Source: Bryopsis sp. KO-2023
Taxonomy: Eukaryota; Chlorophyta; Ulvophyceae; Bryopsidales; Bryopsidaceae
Direction of reading: 5' to 3'
Length of the DNA: 64,000 nucleotides
NCBI GenBank assembly: GCA_030272585.1
Contig: BSYQ01000005.1
Span: 3,472,001-3,536,000, forward strand
Shown piece after piece: positions 12,037 through 24,138 of this stretch. The stretch's first letter is position 1. Every line of letters starts with the position of its first letter. The translations under genes and the position numbers were made by a program. The notes beneath the pieces were generated by a model. That model did no database searches. It was not told the DNA's origin and saw only the letters and a program-made list of their open reading frames with translations.

Positions 12037-13329
12037 AGTGTTTGGAGCCGTTTCCCTGTTTGTAGGCTTGTAGAATTGTTTTCATCTTCAGGGGTAGGCG
12101 GGAAATTTCGAGATCTTGGTGGTGGTTCTGGGAATAAGTATGGCAGTATGCAATCAAAAGTTGCTTCTTGTGTTCGTTAACTAGTCTTCAAAAAACCGTC
12201 TCTGGTTGTTCCGGGTTTTGGGATCTAGCTGAATGTGGCTGAAGAACGGAAGGGGGTATTTTTTGATGGCCGTGTTGGCAGCGATGCCTGTGCTGGGATC
12301 AGTGCTGACTTAATGCGAAAGCAAATGATCGGTGTTGGAGTTTTCTCAAAAGTTTTTCGAAAGGTCCCTCATCCACCATTGTCTGAAATCCTCCCAATTA
12401 AAGGATCAGTGAGCATTCAAAGTCTCGAAAATGGAGACTTCTGTTGAAATACTCTTGGTGCGGCCCAAATTTGCTGGGTTAGCCCTTTGCAAACAAACGA
12501 ACAAGGATAAAAATTACATTGCAGCTCTTTCTCAAATCCCCTCCTATACAAAACAAAATTTGGGGTCACAGAGAGTGAAGACTGCAATCTGAAGGACAGA
12601 ACCGCATCTTTTGGTCTGATGGTTCATTTGCCCTCGTGCTGTTGTGAAATTCAATCGTCAGCACATGCATCCCCAAAACGAGGCCAGCCCCCTTCTCCCC
12701 AATGCACCCTGTCGAAAAAGTATGAGCCTGTGGCGTATGATGCGTTTGGCTTTTGGATTCTTGCTTTCCGGTAGGTGAGGGCGAGGTTTTAACACTCCCC
12801 TACGGAACGACTGGTGTCGATAGCTTCAGTTGCATATTTTTATGGGGTCCCATAGTTGGTTTCCGTGATGAGCGTCGCTGACTTTCCTAGTCGTGCAGCG
12901 GATCGAAGTCTTATCGATGGCGCAAGCTCAAGCGTGTTCTGTTTTTTGAAGTGCAGTTGAACGAAAACGCCACAGACAACTGGACACAGCAGAACCCAAC
13001 GAACGCCCGAGGAAAAGGTTGAAGCTTTGCAGGGAGGCTCCCTCGGGAAGAAAGAGAGCGCGGCCAAGTCCGGACGTCAGTCAGGCTGCGATACTCAGGC
13101 CAGGGAGGGAAAATCACAAAAAGCGTGTGAGGAACCACGGAAGCACTCTTCCCTAGGGTCGACTTTTTCAGGTGGGTTCGTTTCTTGCTCTGGAAAGCAA
13201 CACTGACTGATTCATGTGCTTAATTTTCGTCATTTTTCCCCATTCGATTCTGCGTCCTGGACCCTGACTCATTCCATCAGTTTTTGTCAGCAGAAGGACG
13301 ACTTTTCTTGGGTGCACGCACTCTCCAAC
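12037..13329. other. Intergenic between coiled-coil gene and GCFC gene
   Basis: A short open frame at about 12235-12447 shows no recognisable domain and is likely 3' flank. The last few hundred bases probably include the promoter of the downstream GCFC-family gene. No repeats were noted. Confidence 0.5.
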
Positions 13330-15662
13330 ATGAGGAAAAGGAACATCCGAAAGAAGGGAGGTCTGATCAAGGATGAGAGGAGCAGTGATGCGCTGGAGTT
13401 GTCAACGCAGCCGTCGGCAGCGACGAAGCCAAAGAAAAAGGAGTCCAAGAATCTATTGAGTTTCGACGAGGACGAAGAACCCGTCGTCACAGTGATCAAA
13501 AAGACGCAAGACCAAAGGCACTTTCGTAGAAGGGGAGCCGTGGATAAGACGCTTTCGCAGACGTCCACGCAAATGCCATCCGCAGGTTCGAGCAAGCCTG
13601 GATTGCATCTCTTTTTGTTTTGCTGGGGGGGGGGGGCAAAGACGTCTAGATAGAGTGTCCTCCTGAAAACTCGATATTTTCTACTCCGAATTCTATGAAT
13701 AATTATTCATATAATTGTTATTCATAGAATTGTTCGATTCCATTGCATGGAATCGAACCATTTAGCATGAGTATGTTTAATGATGATGGCAGGTTTAAGC
13801 ACGATCCCAATATCCAAATGACACCCGCATCCATTATTACAGCAAAAAATCGAACACTGGCGTTTCAAATGAACATATGAAAGAAAAGTTACAAACTCGT
13901 GAATCTGGAGATAAGATGGTGTCAATTTTTCTGGGGGTTTTCTTGTCCAGGGGAATACACCGCGGAGGCCTTGAATGCTTTAAAGAAGAGCACCCCCCGC
14001 ATGCCACCCTCGAAAAAGGAGCCACCCGGTCCAGGAAAAGACGGCCAGCGTCCAATCATCAAGTTGTCTGGATCCTTCAAACCGAATGCCCCAAAGAAAG
14101 ACGAGCGATTCGAAATCGGGACCGCATCTTTGCTGGTGAGTTTCGCCGCTTTCAAAATTACGTTTTGATAAATCAAACCAAAAAATTCATGCGTTTGCTC
14201 CTTTTGCTGATTTCTGTGCACCATCATCATATTATTTTCCTTGTTAATTCAGAAGCATATTAAAAAAAAATGGCTTCAGTCAAATGGAGGGCATAAGCAT
14301 AATTTCCGGTGAGTTGGAATTGAATCTGGCAATCTGCAGGTGACTGACATGGAACAAAAGGTTTCTAAAAGGCAAACGGTCAGTGATATCGATTTGCCTC
14401 CACCCCCTGGACCGCCCCCCCGTGCTGCCCAGAAAAAGGAAGAAAAAGAAAAAGAGCAAACCTCCACGGCCACGGTATCGCAAACTCCAGTTGAAGCGCC
14501 TAGTCTTGATGATGATGAGGTCTTCATACCCCCAGACGATAAGACCATCAGGTTGAGAAGCCATTTTGATGTTCATTTTTTTTTGTTTTCATTTTTGAAC
14601 CCCACGATGATGCGAAACCGAGAAATTTGACATGAACATTGTTGGGGAGGGGGGGTTGCAGCGTATATTTGGGTTTTAGAGAGAAAGATGATGCCAAAGA
14701 ATGAGGTTGGTTGGCATCAAATTTTTCTTCCTGACGATTTGCACTCTTTTTTAGTTTATTTATTTTTTTAAATGTGGTGCATCAGAACCTCAGCAGCGCT
14801 TCCACCATCGAACTCGGCGAAGTCATTTAGTCTTCGTTTGTCCATTTCACGTCTTATTTTGAAATATTGGCTTCGCTCATTTTGTGTGTTTCGTTGTTGG
14901 GTATTTACAGGATGGCAAAGGCAAAACGCGAACGACTGAGACAAGCGCATTTAGCGCCCGATTACTTGCCCCTCGGAGGGACTTCGACTCTTTTGAGCCA
15001 AGATTACAAACGGAAAGAGTCAGGGCAGGATTCGGATTCAGGCGAGGAGCGGGAGGAAGACATGCGAATGGCGTTCGTCAGCAATGCCGGTCATTCGAAG
15101 TGTGTACATGCCCCTTTTTTTTTCTTCAACCCCATCAGAATCCCCAAAGAGAAAAATTGCAGTGCAGAATGGTGGAACAATCGCTTTTCTTTCTTTTTGT
15201 TATAAATATATATGTGTTTTATTTATTTATTTTTTTGGGGGGGGGAAGATTCATTTGTTTGACTTGCTCCTTCCAATTTTTTTGTTATTTTTGGTTTATT
15301 TGGAAACGGAACAGAACAGAAATTACATGTTGCGAAGGGCAAATCCGCCCTGTTGCAACCAACTATTTATTTGGTGGTTTTACTTTTTCTGTTTAAAAAA
15401 CAGGGCTGGTAAAAGCAGAACAGAATCGTCGATGGCACGTCCAATGGAGTCTTTAGATGGAAGTCCGTCTGTGGAGGAGGATGAGGACGACGACGAGTTT
15501 GTGAGGGCTCAAATCAGAAAAGGCATTGGGATGGGAGGAGGTCCTGAAGAGAAGCCAGGGAATACCGAAAGCCGAGAAAAAAGATTCGATCCTGTGCGTC
15601 CTAATGCTCATTGCAACCGTGTTCTCAACATAGATTCTGCTTTCGAAAGAATTTATCAAATT

Positions 15663-15705
<43 letters not shown>

Positions 15706-18700
15706 CCCTTCGCTTTGTTTTTTTTCTGTTTCCTGAGATTCCACCTAGCGGTTGGTGCAGTTTTCCGATTCTCGTTGTTTTTTTTCTTCCAGAGCCGGTC
15801 CTTCGCCCAGGGTTTGCCTGTGGTTTCTTCAGGAATGGTGGCTTCCAATGCTGAGCAAGTGCTGTTGACTCTTCAAAAAGACCTCGAGAGGCTCAAGGTC
15901 TCCAAAAAGCAAGCCGAACAAAATCTCAACAGAATCCGGGGGTCCCTGAGAGAGGCATTGGAAGATGTCGGCAACCTGAAATCGAATTTGGACTCTGCCG
16001 GAGAAAAGTACAGGAGCTTTCAAGAAATGAAAGTGTACATCGCAGATCTGTGCGATTGTTTGCAGGTATGTGCCCTTTTTTTCATTTTTTTTTTCATGGT
16101 TCCTGTTCTTTATATTTGGGTTACAGAAAAACACTGAATTCTTCATATTAATTTGTGGCATCAAGTGAATTGAAATTTGTTTGCACAATCAAAAGGACGA
16201 GTGCAACCCGTCCTTTTGATTGTGCAAACAAATTAAAAAAAAAAACGGAAATGTGTTTTAGGCTGACTGAGAAAAGAAAAAAAGCGGATACCGCATCATC
16301 ACAATCTCCATATCTAGCTCTCTATCTGTGGCATTAGTCATCATTGTTGTTGGGTTCTTTTTTAGAGCAAATCTGTCCTTGTTGAGGAGCTCGAGAGTCA
16401 CATGAAGAGAATCACCGAAGACAGGGCGGAGGAGAAGCACAAGAAGAGAAAGGTGGTGTTAGTCAACATCGTTTTGCAAGCACAAGGACATATGCATAAT
16501 CTCTCTGATTTCTTTCTCCATACAAAATCCTTCCTTCAGACAGCTACTCTTTCACTTCCCCCTTTGACAGGAGCAAAAAATTTTCAAATTTTTATGGCTG
16601 GACCCTTAAAAATCCGTGGCAAGGGGGTGCAAGTGGCCTGCATGGATAAAACCCTTCTCATGTTTTTCTTCTATTATTTTGGAAAACTTGGCAGCTTGGA
16701 TGCCGATAGGAAGTCTATTCGTTTTTTGTGTACTCCAGCGTTGTTGCTTTGCCCACACGGAATTGACAGGTATGCATGGCATGGTCCTTGAATATCTTGC
16801 TTCTGTGTGGGATGCTGGTTAGGCCATGGATACGGAGGACATGCAAATCGCCGAGGCTTCGGTGTCGACGGCGCTGGCGACCCTTTCCAGAGGGCAATCC
16901 TCAGCTCTGGCAATCATTGCAGCAGATTCCGCCACAGAGGAAGCCGAAGGGAAGCTGCTGACTGGTTCAGGCCATGATGGCGTGGACGAATTCGGGAGGA
17001 GTTTGAAAATGATGCATCAGAGAGAAGCTGGGGAAAGGTCGGCGGCGAGGAAAGCGAGGTGGACCCGTGTTCGGAGGGAAGGGAAAATTTTTGACTTCGA
17101 GTTGGGGGCGAGCAGCGATGAAAGCGATGGAGAGGTGGGTTTGTTCCCTTTTTTCAGTACAATATATGGCTTTGGTTTGATTTCATTACAGTGATACGTT
17201 TTGTTCTCCTTTGTTTTTACCTGACATCATATGTTGTTTGGGCCATCTTCATTCCAGAAATTTTTTATATGAAAAAGACCACCTGAAAATAAACACACAC
17301 GCGCACGTCACCACCACCCTGTGTCCTGCTAATTTGGTGATGCATGTTATCTTTTTTCAGAATGATCGATTCGTCTCGAGATGTGGGGAGGTCGTGCAAA
17401 CCGCTTCGACGGTTTTTGCTGATGCTGACCCAGAATACGGATCCCTCTCCGAAGTCAAGAAATGCCTGGAAACTTGGAAATTCCACCAGCAAGCAGGCTA
17501 TCGGGATGCGTATCTGTCCATGAGCATCCCGGCTTTGTTCGCCCCTTTCGTCAGATTGGAAATGCTCCAGTGGTGTCCGATATACGGAGGGGGGGTTGGG
17601 CTGGAGGGTTTTGGTTGGTACAGGGAATTGGAGTCATATGGACAGAGCTTCATTCAGAGTGCTGGGGAGGGCGACACTGACCTCGTTCCGGAGTTGGTGT
17701 CGAAAATCGTCCTTCCAATTGCAACTCAGCTGATAACGAGGTGAAAATCATGATTGCTTGATCTGAATTTTTAATTTAAGGGAGAGGAAATTGGGGGGGG
17801 GGGGGGTAAGTTTATATTGACATTGGGTGAGCACGAGTTGTCCCTATCATTGACCCAAAATGCAAATGGCGCAGTTTAAGGTTTTTCTCTCCTCCCATAA
17901 ATATGCTTTTCAGCCTATATGTTCTCACACTTTTTTGTTGTATATTTTTCCCGGCAGATGTTGGGCACCAGGGAGCTTTCGACAATCCCGAGCAGTTTCT
18001 GAAATATTGAGGGAGCTGCTGGTGTACGTCCCAGCAGACAACCCCGGCCTTCATGACCTCATAGTTTCAATCACCGATCAATTGACCCAAGCGGTTGAAT
18101 CCCTGCGAATTCCTCCTTGGCCCCAAGCAGCCATCAACGTTTCGATCGCAGCAGAATCGGTGATAGGCATAAGGCTGAGAAGGGCGTTAAAGACGATCGC
18201 TGGAGTGTGTTGTTTTGACGATGTTTTGCCGAAGAACGTGGTTCGTGGGCTGGTGTTGGAAACGATGCTGGGGAGGAAGCTGCTGGGGTGTCTCAGGGGG
18301 GGCGTGGGGGATGGTGTGGGGAGCGTGCAAAGAATTCATACCATTTTGCATCTGATGCCACAGGAATGGTTCTCTGGAGGTAAAGCAAAAAAGGAAGATA
18401 AACATGATCCTACCATTGATACGGGTGTTATGCATTTCCCAACCAATTCGGGAGTGGTCCTTGCTCAGGTGTTTTTCAATTAAAAGAAACTGTGATGGTG
18501 ACATGGGCGGGTTTAGGAGCCCCACCCCCCATGAAGCCTGTCCATAAGTTGAGTAAATAGAAGATACGGTAAGTGTTGGTATCCTGCCTTTCAGTTGAAC
18601 CCAGTATGACTCTGTTTTGTATGGTGATTTTGCTGATGTTTGTGGTTGCTCTGATCCAGGTGTACCTGTTGAGGCCCCCTACCTCCCAGAGTTGCTGTCA

Positions 18701-18859
18701 TCGATTGCTCGGTCTCTAGAGAATCAAAGGGTGGAGGCGTTGACTCAGGGCCAACAGGACGTCGTTCAGAGTGCAGCAAAACTAGCGAATTTGTTTGCAC
18801 GGATTGGGGAGCATGCGGCCGCCGCAAAATTGAGGAACACCTTTAGAGTCGCGCCTTAG
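13330..18859 (+). CDS. PAXBP1: PAXBP1/GCFC-family (ILP1-like) nuclear splicing factor
   Basis: GCFC-domain proteins (animal PAXBP1/GCFC1, plant ILP1) are nuclear and associate with spliceosome-disassembly factors. Eleven exons: 13330-13585, 13951-14135, 14341-14551, 14911-15099, 15404-15593, 15793-16065, 16366-16452, 16823-17134, 17361-17740, 17958-18379 and 18660-18859. Diagnostic parts in order are the basic start MRKRNIRKKGG, EYTAEALNALKKS and MAKAKRERLRQAHLAPDY. These are followed by DDDEFVRAQIRKGIGMGG and a coiled coil ending KYRSFQEMKVYIADLCDCLQ. Then come HQREAGERSAARKARWTRV and, in the GCFC core, AGYRDAYLSMSIPALFAPF and LMPQEWFSGG. All match the family order. Exon 3 has a proline run (PPPPGPPP). 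The intron with the 26-bp inverted repeat lies between exons 6 and 7. Confidence 0.93.
13689..13758. repeat. Two adjacent intronic inverted repeats
   Basis: In intron 1 of the GCFC gene, AATTCTATGAATAA (13689-13702) pairs perfectly with 13718-13731. Immediately after, GTTCGATTCCAT (13732-13743) pairs perfectly with 13747-13758 across a 3-nt loop. The arms were read directly; function is unknown. Confidence 0.85.
15667..15702. repeat. (TC)n microsatellite
   Basis: An uninterrupted TC run within the intron before exon 6 of the GCFC gene; it may serve as part of the pyrimidine-rich intron end. Confidence 0.95.
16174..16234. repeat. Perfect 26-bp inverted repeat with 9-nt loop (intronic)
   Basis: Arm 16174-16199 begins AATTTGTTTGCACAATC and is exactly complementary to 16209-16234, separated by AGTGCAACC. 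It lies in the GCFC intron between exons 6 and 7. The transcript would form a 26-bp hairpin. No target-site duplication is obvious. Confidence 0.93.
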
Positions 18860-19826
18860 ATACGGTGTTGGCGTTCCCCAATCGTTTGTTTGGATTGGTT
18901 CGTGTCGGTTCTCTTTGTAGTTTAAACAAATTTGCGAGCTGTTTTCGTTGCGGGTGGTGTTAGTGGAAACCATGGTGCTGTTATGGGCGCTCTCGTCGCG
19001 ACGGAATAAGTAGAGCACTCGAAAAGCACATTCTGTGGAGAAGAAGCCGGCAGAAATATGCCGCCTGTGTGTGGAAAAGGGGAACAAAGCGATGCATCCC
19101 AAGAAATGAACAGACCAAGAAATGAACAGACCACAGGGTCGAAACGAAACCAGACGGAATGGTCCCTTTTGAAAACAGTGGGTGGGTGAATGTCCCTCTG
19201 AAACGATGCCTCGACCCAGTTCTTCTTCCACATTGCGGTTTCTGGCCACGGGAGCCAACAGGCAAAAATGATCACGTGAACCTATCCATCCTTGGGTGCC
19301 GCCGGTTTTCAGCTTCCTATCGACAGGACACCAGGCCAATGCCAGAATCTATCAGGGAGCGTACATGAAAGCTGTCATGACGTTCTGTGGCGTTCGTATG
19401 CTGGAGCTATGTACGAACCGGGTTTACAGCAGCACCAACGTCGCTTGAATGCACCCGAACCAGTTTTGAAGCGGAGTCGGTTATGGAGCTCGTTATCAAG
19501 TCCAGGAGGCGGAAACCGTGGCAATTCCTGGAGCGGTTTCTGGCATCTCGCTCGTGCCATTCTGGCGCATTAGTGTCGGCATCTTGGCTGCAATGATACA
19601 CCGAAATCCTGTACCGATCCCCTCTCCAAATTTCCCTTGAGAAATTTTGGCAGCTGACATCCCGCTGTCAAGCCACCTCCAGCTTGGATCGGTGACTGCA
19701 CTCAAGCAGTAAAGCTGAGATTGATGCAAAAAACGGTACGGAGATTTCTCGACACCGATTGGTGACTTGACGATGGATCAACCGATGAATGACCAATTGG
19801 TGACTTGACAATGGAGAGAAAAGGGC
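18860..19826. other. Intergenic between GCFC gene and LTR element
   Basis: Several accidental frames on both strands without a recognisable domain. Near 19755-19815 a short motif (TTGGTGACTTGAC) occurs twice. The final bases (AGGGC) match the sequence after the right LTR. Confidence 0.5.
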
Positions 19827-20020
19827 TGTTGAATACACTCGTTCGCAACAGCGATACCGAGTGGTGAAACGGCCGCCAAAGAACGCTTTACAAAATGTAA
19901 GCAAAATAAACGACCATACACCCAACCACCTTCTTCCTTAAATCTCTTCCTTTTCCTCCGAGTCTTCCCAACTAAACCCCATGACCGACTCAGTTCTGAT
20001 CCCGTTTACTGTATTCCACA
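19827..20020 (-). repeat. 3' LTR (left copy)
   Basis: 194 bp, identical to 25251-25444; begins TGTTGAATACAC and ends TATTCCACA on the plus strand. Confidence 0.95.
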
Positions 20021-20054
20021 CGCTTTCCTGCGCCTCCGAAAGAAGTCGTTGCAC

Positions 20055-23000
20055 TCAGTCAAAAAAATGCGCAAGCTGATTACTGTGTGCCACCAAATAA
20101 GGCTTGCGACCACGCTTTACCTCATGAGTCAGCGGGAGGAGCTTATATCGGCGTCCAGACAACAACTGTGAGATCACATAGGGCCCTTTCCAAAGAGGGA
20201 GAAATTTATTTTGAGGTGTAGCATCCCTGGTTCCATCCAATAATAACACCCGTTCCCCTAAATAGTGATGATGCAGTTTCAGGCGTTTACCCTTGTTGTA
20301 TGTCTGTCGCGCCTCCTGACCCCGTTGTTTCGCCTCACACCACTGCTGCTGCGTTCCTTCCCAAAGCGCGTCAGGTACAAACCGAGTGACGCGATGGCGT
20401 GCCCCATTGACGGCTTTCACTGCCTCGGGTATCAACGACGTCCAGGAACAGTGACGATCGAACATCATGCGACGAAGACGAGTGAGCAAGGATTGCTGAA
20501 ATCGCTCGATTAGTCCATTGGCACGATGGTGGTGAGGAGGAATGCGCAACATGGTGATGCGCGAATCCTGGAGCCACTTGCGCATTCGAGCAGAGTGGAA
20601 ATAGGAAGCACCATCACAGACGATGGTATCTGGGCGACCCCGACGCTTGTTCCACATTTCCAGGACATCCAAAATCGAGGAGGTATCGGCCGCCAAAACA
20701 CCGTGCGCGAAGCCCACACGCGAAACATGGTCGACGATGCAAACCAGGTACTTTTCACCCCTGTGACCCGGCTCTAGAGGCCCAACCACATCGATACTGA
20801 TGGCGTGGCCGGGCTTTGTAGCACGAGGGCAAATGTCGCCCAACGGCTCTTTTTCTTTCGGTTGTGCGAAAAACTGGCATGTTGCACAACGCTTGACGAC
20901 TTCGCAAACGTCACTGTAAGTCACCTGTAGATGGCGTTGACGAACTTGATCCCATAACTTCTGTGCCCCCCAGTGCTCCGAGGCGTGGAGACGACGCACC
21001 ACCGCCAGATGCGCTGCAAAGTTCTGCTCCTGCTCGCCTTCCACTCGGATCCCCTCCGCCACTGCAGAATTCGTTTCAGAGTGAAACGCAACAGTGTGAG
21101 AATCAGGTGATGATGACATCAGTGGACTTGGTAATCCTCGCTCTGCGTTTGGCAAAAGCGAAACCTCCTGTGGTGGTACGACATTCTCGGTAATTGTTGT
21201 GGTCGCCTGGGGTGCTGTGTCCAAAGGAATAACCGTGGGAGCCAGAGGTGGGGAGCAGCTAGCTGGAGGCAAGGGTGGCTCGGAATCCGGGGCGACGCAG
21301 CGCGCTTTGGGTCGGCGGTACCAACGAGACAACGCGTCGGCCCAATGGTTGTCTTCGCCTGGGATGAAGCGAATCGTTAACCGTCCAGGGATCGGGAAGT
21401 TGGCAGCCAGCCAGGTAGCAAGACGGGCGACCCGCACATCTTCGGTAAGTGTCTTGTACGAGGCCCCCAACAGCTTGTGCAGAGAGGACTCCGAATCAGT
21501 CAGCAGGGTAAGCTTGCTCCCTTTCACCAAGCTGGAAATGTTTTTCAAGGCCCAGACAATTGCCCCCAATTCTCCCAAAAATGAACTGTCAGGGCTGTTG
21601 GCCATTTGTCGACTGTTGATGGCCACCACCCTCCCTGCTGAGGGGTGACCATCATATAAGATGTACCCTGCACCTTGGCCACTCCAATCAGTATGCAAAA
21701 AGTATTCACTGGATGGCCTGGGTGACTGAATGTGTCTTGTGTGTTGTAGGATCTGACCCCAAGCTGCCTTGACCACCCTCTGCAGCTCAGCCTGGGCAGC
21801 CCCCTTCGAAAGGGCCATCAAGGGCCTGAGGATCTCCGTCAAGCCAGGAGTGACCGGGCGGCAGATGTTCATGATGCCCATGAACTTGCGGACATCCCTC
21901 ACCGATTCCATAGAAGGTAAATTGGCCAACTGAGCGTTGATGTACGCATCCAAAGAAATGCCTTGGCCAGAAATTGAAAAACCAAGGAAAATCAGCTCCG
22001 CTTTTGAAATTTGTGCTTTGGTTTTGCTCACTGTCAGCCCATTAGCCGATAACACCTCCAAAACTGCCTTTAGGTTGCGATCATGGTCTGCAGCCCCCTG
22101 CCCACCGATAAGAATATCATCAACGAAGTTGCGCCCTTCTGTGGGCTGCAGGATTTTGGCCAAACGGTCATGCAGGAGGCCAGGAGAGCACACCCAGCCC
22201 TGAGGGAGACGCTGATACACAAAGGTACCATGAGGAGTTTCAAATCCAAACAACCTTTCCAAAGCCGAACAGATTGGCATCTGAAAGAAGGATTGGTTGA
22301 GGTCAAGAATAGTAAATCGGTCCCAGTGGCTAGGCAGCCCCCGAATAGTTTCCATCACGTTTATATTGTCACTGCCCCAGGATTCACTGTAGGAATTAAC
22401 CCAGCGAAAGTCCACGGTTTTGCGGACAGCCCCAGATTTCTTGCGAATAAACAAGCAGGGGCTAATAACTGCCCGCTCTTGGGGGCGTAAGGGGCGAATG
22501 ACCCCATCTTTTTCTAGTGTACCCAACAGCTCCTGTATCTCTGTGCTGTCCACCTGTGTAGGAAGAAAACGGCTGCCATTGTGCTGGAGGGGAATATGCT
22601 CATAGGGAATACGCCAAGAAATCTCCCGATGACACACTTGCAGGGCCTGAGTTGGGGAGGTGTGCGACTGGGACAGACTGGAGGTGAAGACATCAGGATA
22701 GGCTGCAAACCAAGAGGAATCCTGGGAGGCCCCCACTGTGGCGTTGGGGACAGAAGAGGTAGAGGAGGAGGATGCCGACTGAGGAGAGCAGTGACTACTC
22801 GACTGAAAGGTGGCAAGTGCTTGAATACCAGAACATGAGGCAGTGGGTGGAAACGGCTGGATTTCCCAATCAGCCAGCTCGTCACCCGAAGCCTGCAGCT
22901 TGAGTTGGTGTATCATGTAAGTCGAAAACTGCTGTGTGTTACACTGATCCAAGGAAACCCCCGAATCCCCAAACTGATGGCTGACACCTTGTGCCCTTGA

Positions 23001-23942
23001 CATTCTGCCAGGAGTCCCAAACTGACTGCTGCCCCCTGTGTCCAAACAACCTCCACCCAAATCCCCTACAAACGTCTGGGTGCCCATGCCTCCACCGGCT
23101 GAAACAGTGTCTGGCTCACTGCCCAAACCAACAGGTTCCTGACCTGCTTCTGACTCACAGCCCAGCCCACAGAATATCGGAGTGCCCATGTCTCCACTTG
23201 CTGAAACCACTTCTGCCTCACATCCCAAATCATCAGGTTCCAAACCTGTTTCTGACTCACAGTCCAGCCCACAGAAGTTCTGACCTCCCCTCTGCTGCCT
23301 GTCTCCCTCACACCGAATCTCCCCTGTCCGCTGACGCTTCATGCGTAGCCCATGCATCGCATTCATCCCCAGTTCATCCATCTCCGTCCCAGAACATTCG
23401 ACAAAAGGAGGCAAACCATTACACCGCACATCATCCGTCGAATGCCGCAGGTCACTGGGCTGTGGCAACGCTCCCGAATCCTCCTGAAACCCTTGCAGTA
23501 ACTCACTCTCTTCAAAAACAACCTTGACCCCCGGCAGCACCCTCAACTCAGCCAGGCAAAGGCGACTCGTTAACATTCTGGCGCGAGGCCCTGGGTTATA
23601 AATACAGATACGAACACGACCCTCCTTCCCAATAGTCGGCGCATGGATAAGGCCGAGCGGTTGGCCGATTGGGAGTAGGCCAGCCAAACCCTGTCCACGA
23701 ATACGAATAGGAGGACAAATAGTAACGGTTTGATACGGCCCCACCACACTCGAACTGCCAAGCGGAATACGAACTCCATGCTCCCCACGGTGTAAATAGA
23801 GAGGTCGGTGACGCTTCCCACTCATCCCTCTGGAAATGACGACCGTCGATATTTGTTTGAGCGGTTCAACGGCGACCGCTAACACCAGTTTTTTTGTTCC
23901 TCCCCCTTCTCTGTAGCGAACACCGCCTGGCAAGGAAGACAC
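20055..23942 (-). CDS. Retroelement pol: reverse transcriptase, RNase H, integrase
   Basis: A 1295-codon frame. Its N-terminal third is a Ser/Pro/Gly-rich linker with imperfect internal repeats (about 23040-23290). Next comes reverse transcriptase with the FVDDILIG catalytic box and RNase H (LHTDWSG, LLTDSES). The integrase follows, with an H2C2 finger ending RCATCQF, a core containing SIDVVGPLEPGH and ANGLIERFQ, and a GPY-type module (LWKGPYVISQ). This layout identifies Ty3/gypsy. It belongs to the element fossil record and is not a host gene. Confidence 0.93.
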   Translation of the reverse strand: MSSLPGGVRYREGGGTKKLVLAVAVEPLKQISTVVISRGMSGKRHRPLYLHRGEHGVRIPLGSSSVVGPYQTVTICPPIRIRGQGLAGLLPIGQPLGLIHAPTIGKEGRVRICIYNPGPRARMLTSRLCLAELRVLPGVKVVFEESELLQGFQEDSGALPQPSDLRHSTDDVRCNGLPPFVECSGTEMDELGMNAMHGLRMKRQRTGEIRCEGDRQQRGGQNFCGLDCESETGLEPDDLGCEAEVVSASGDMGTPIFCGLGCESEAGQEPVGLGSEPDTVSAGGGMGTQTFVGDLGGGCLDTGGSSQFGTPGRMSRAQGVSHQFGDSGVSLDQCNTQQFSTYMIHQLKLQASGDELADWEIQPFPPTASCSGIQALATFQSSSHCSPQSASSSSTSSVPNATVGASQDSSWFAAYPDVFTSSLSQSHTSPTQALQVCHREISWRIPYEHIPLQHNGSRFLPTQVDSTEIQELLGTLEKDGVIRPLRPQERAVISPCLFIRKKSGAVRKTVDFRWVNSYSESWGSDNINVMETIRGLPSHWDRFTILDLNQSFFQMPICSALERLFGFETPHGTFVYQRLPQGWVCSPGLLHDRLAKILQPTEGRNFVDDILIGGQGAADHDRNLKAVLEVLSANGLTVSKTKAQISKAELIFLGFSISGQGISLDAYINAQLANLPSMESVRDVRKFMGIMNICRPVTPGLTEILRPLMALSKGAAQAELQRVVKAAWGQILQHTRHIQSPRPSSEYFLHTDWSGQGAGYILYDGHPSAGRVVAINSRQMANSPDSSFLGELGAIVWALKNISSLVKGSKLTLLTDSESSLHKLLGASYKTLTEDVRVARLATWLAANFPIPGRLTIRFIPGEDNHWADALSRWYRRPKARCVAPDSEPPLPPASCSPPLAPTVIPLDTAPQATTTITENVVPPQEVSLLPNAERGLPSPLMSSSPDSHTVAFHSETNSAVAEGIRVEGEQEQNFAAHLAVVRRLHASEHWGAQKLWDQVRQRHLQVTYSDVCEVVKRCATCQFFAQPKEKEPLGDICPRATKPGHAISIDVVGPLEPGHRGEKYLVCIVDHVSRVGFAHGVLAADTSSILDVLEMWNKRRGRPDTIVCDGASYFHSARMRKWLQDSRITMLRIPPHHHRANGLIERFQQSLLTRLRRMMFDRHCSWTSLIPEAVKAVNGARHRVTRFVPDALWEGTQQQWCEAKQRGQEARQTYNKGKRLKLHHHYLGERVLLLDGTRDATPQNKFLPLWKGPYVISQLLSGRRYKLLPLTHEVKRGRKPYLVAHSNQLAHFFD

Positions 23943-24138
23943 CGGCCACGATCATCCTTTAATACGTCCCGCTGACAATCGATACTGACGGCGAGACTAT
24001 GTAAAGCAGGAAGTCCAAGGATAATTCCCCCCGAGTGCTCGGTTACCAAAAACTCCTCCCTCGCCGAGTGCCACGGACCGACTTCCACTCCCAACATCGC
24101 GACACCAGCAACCCGATCCTTTGAACCGTTAAACCCTG

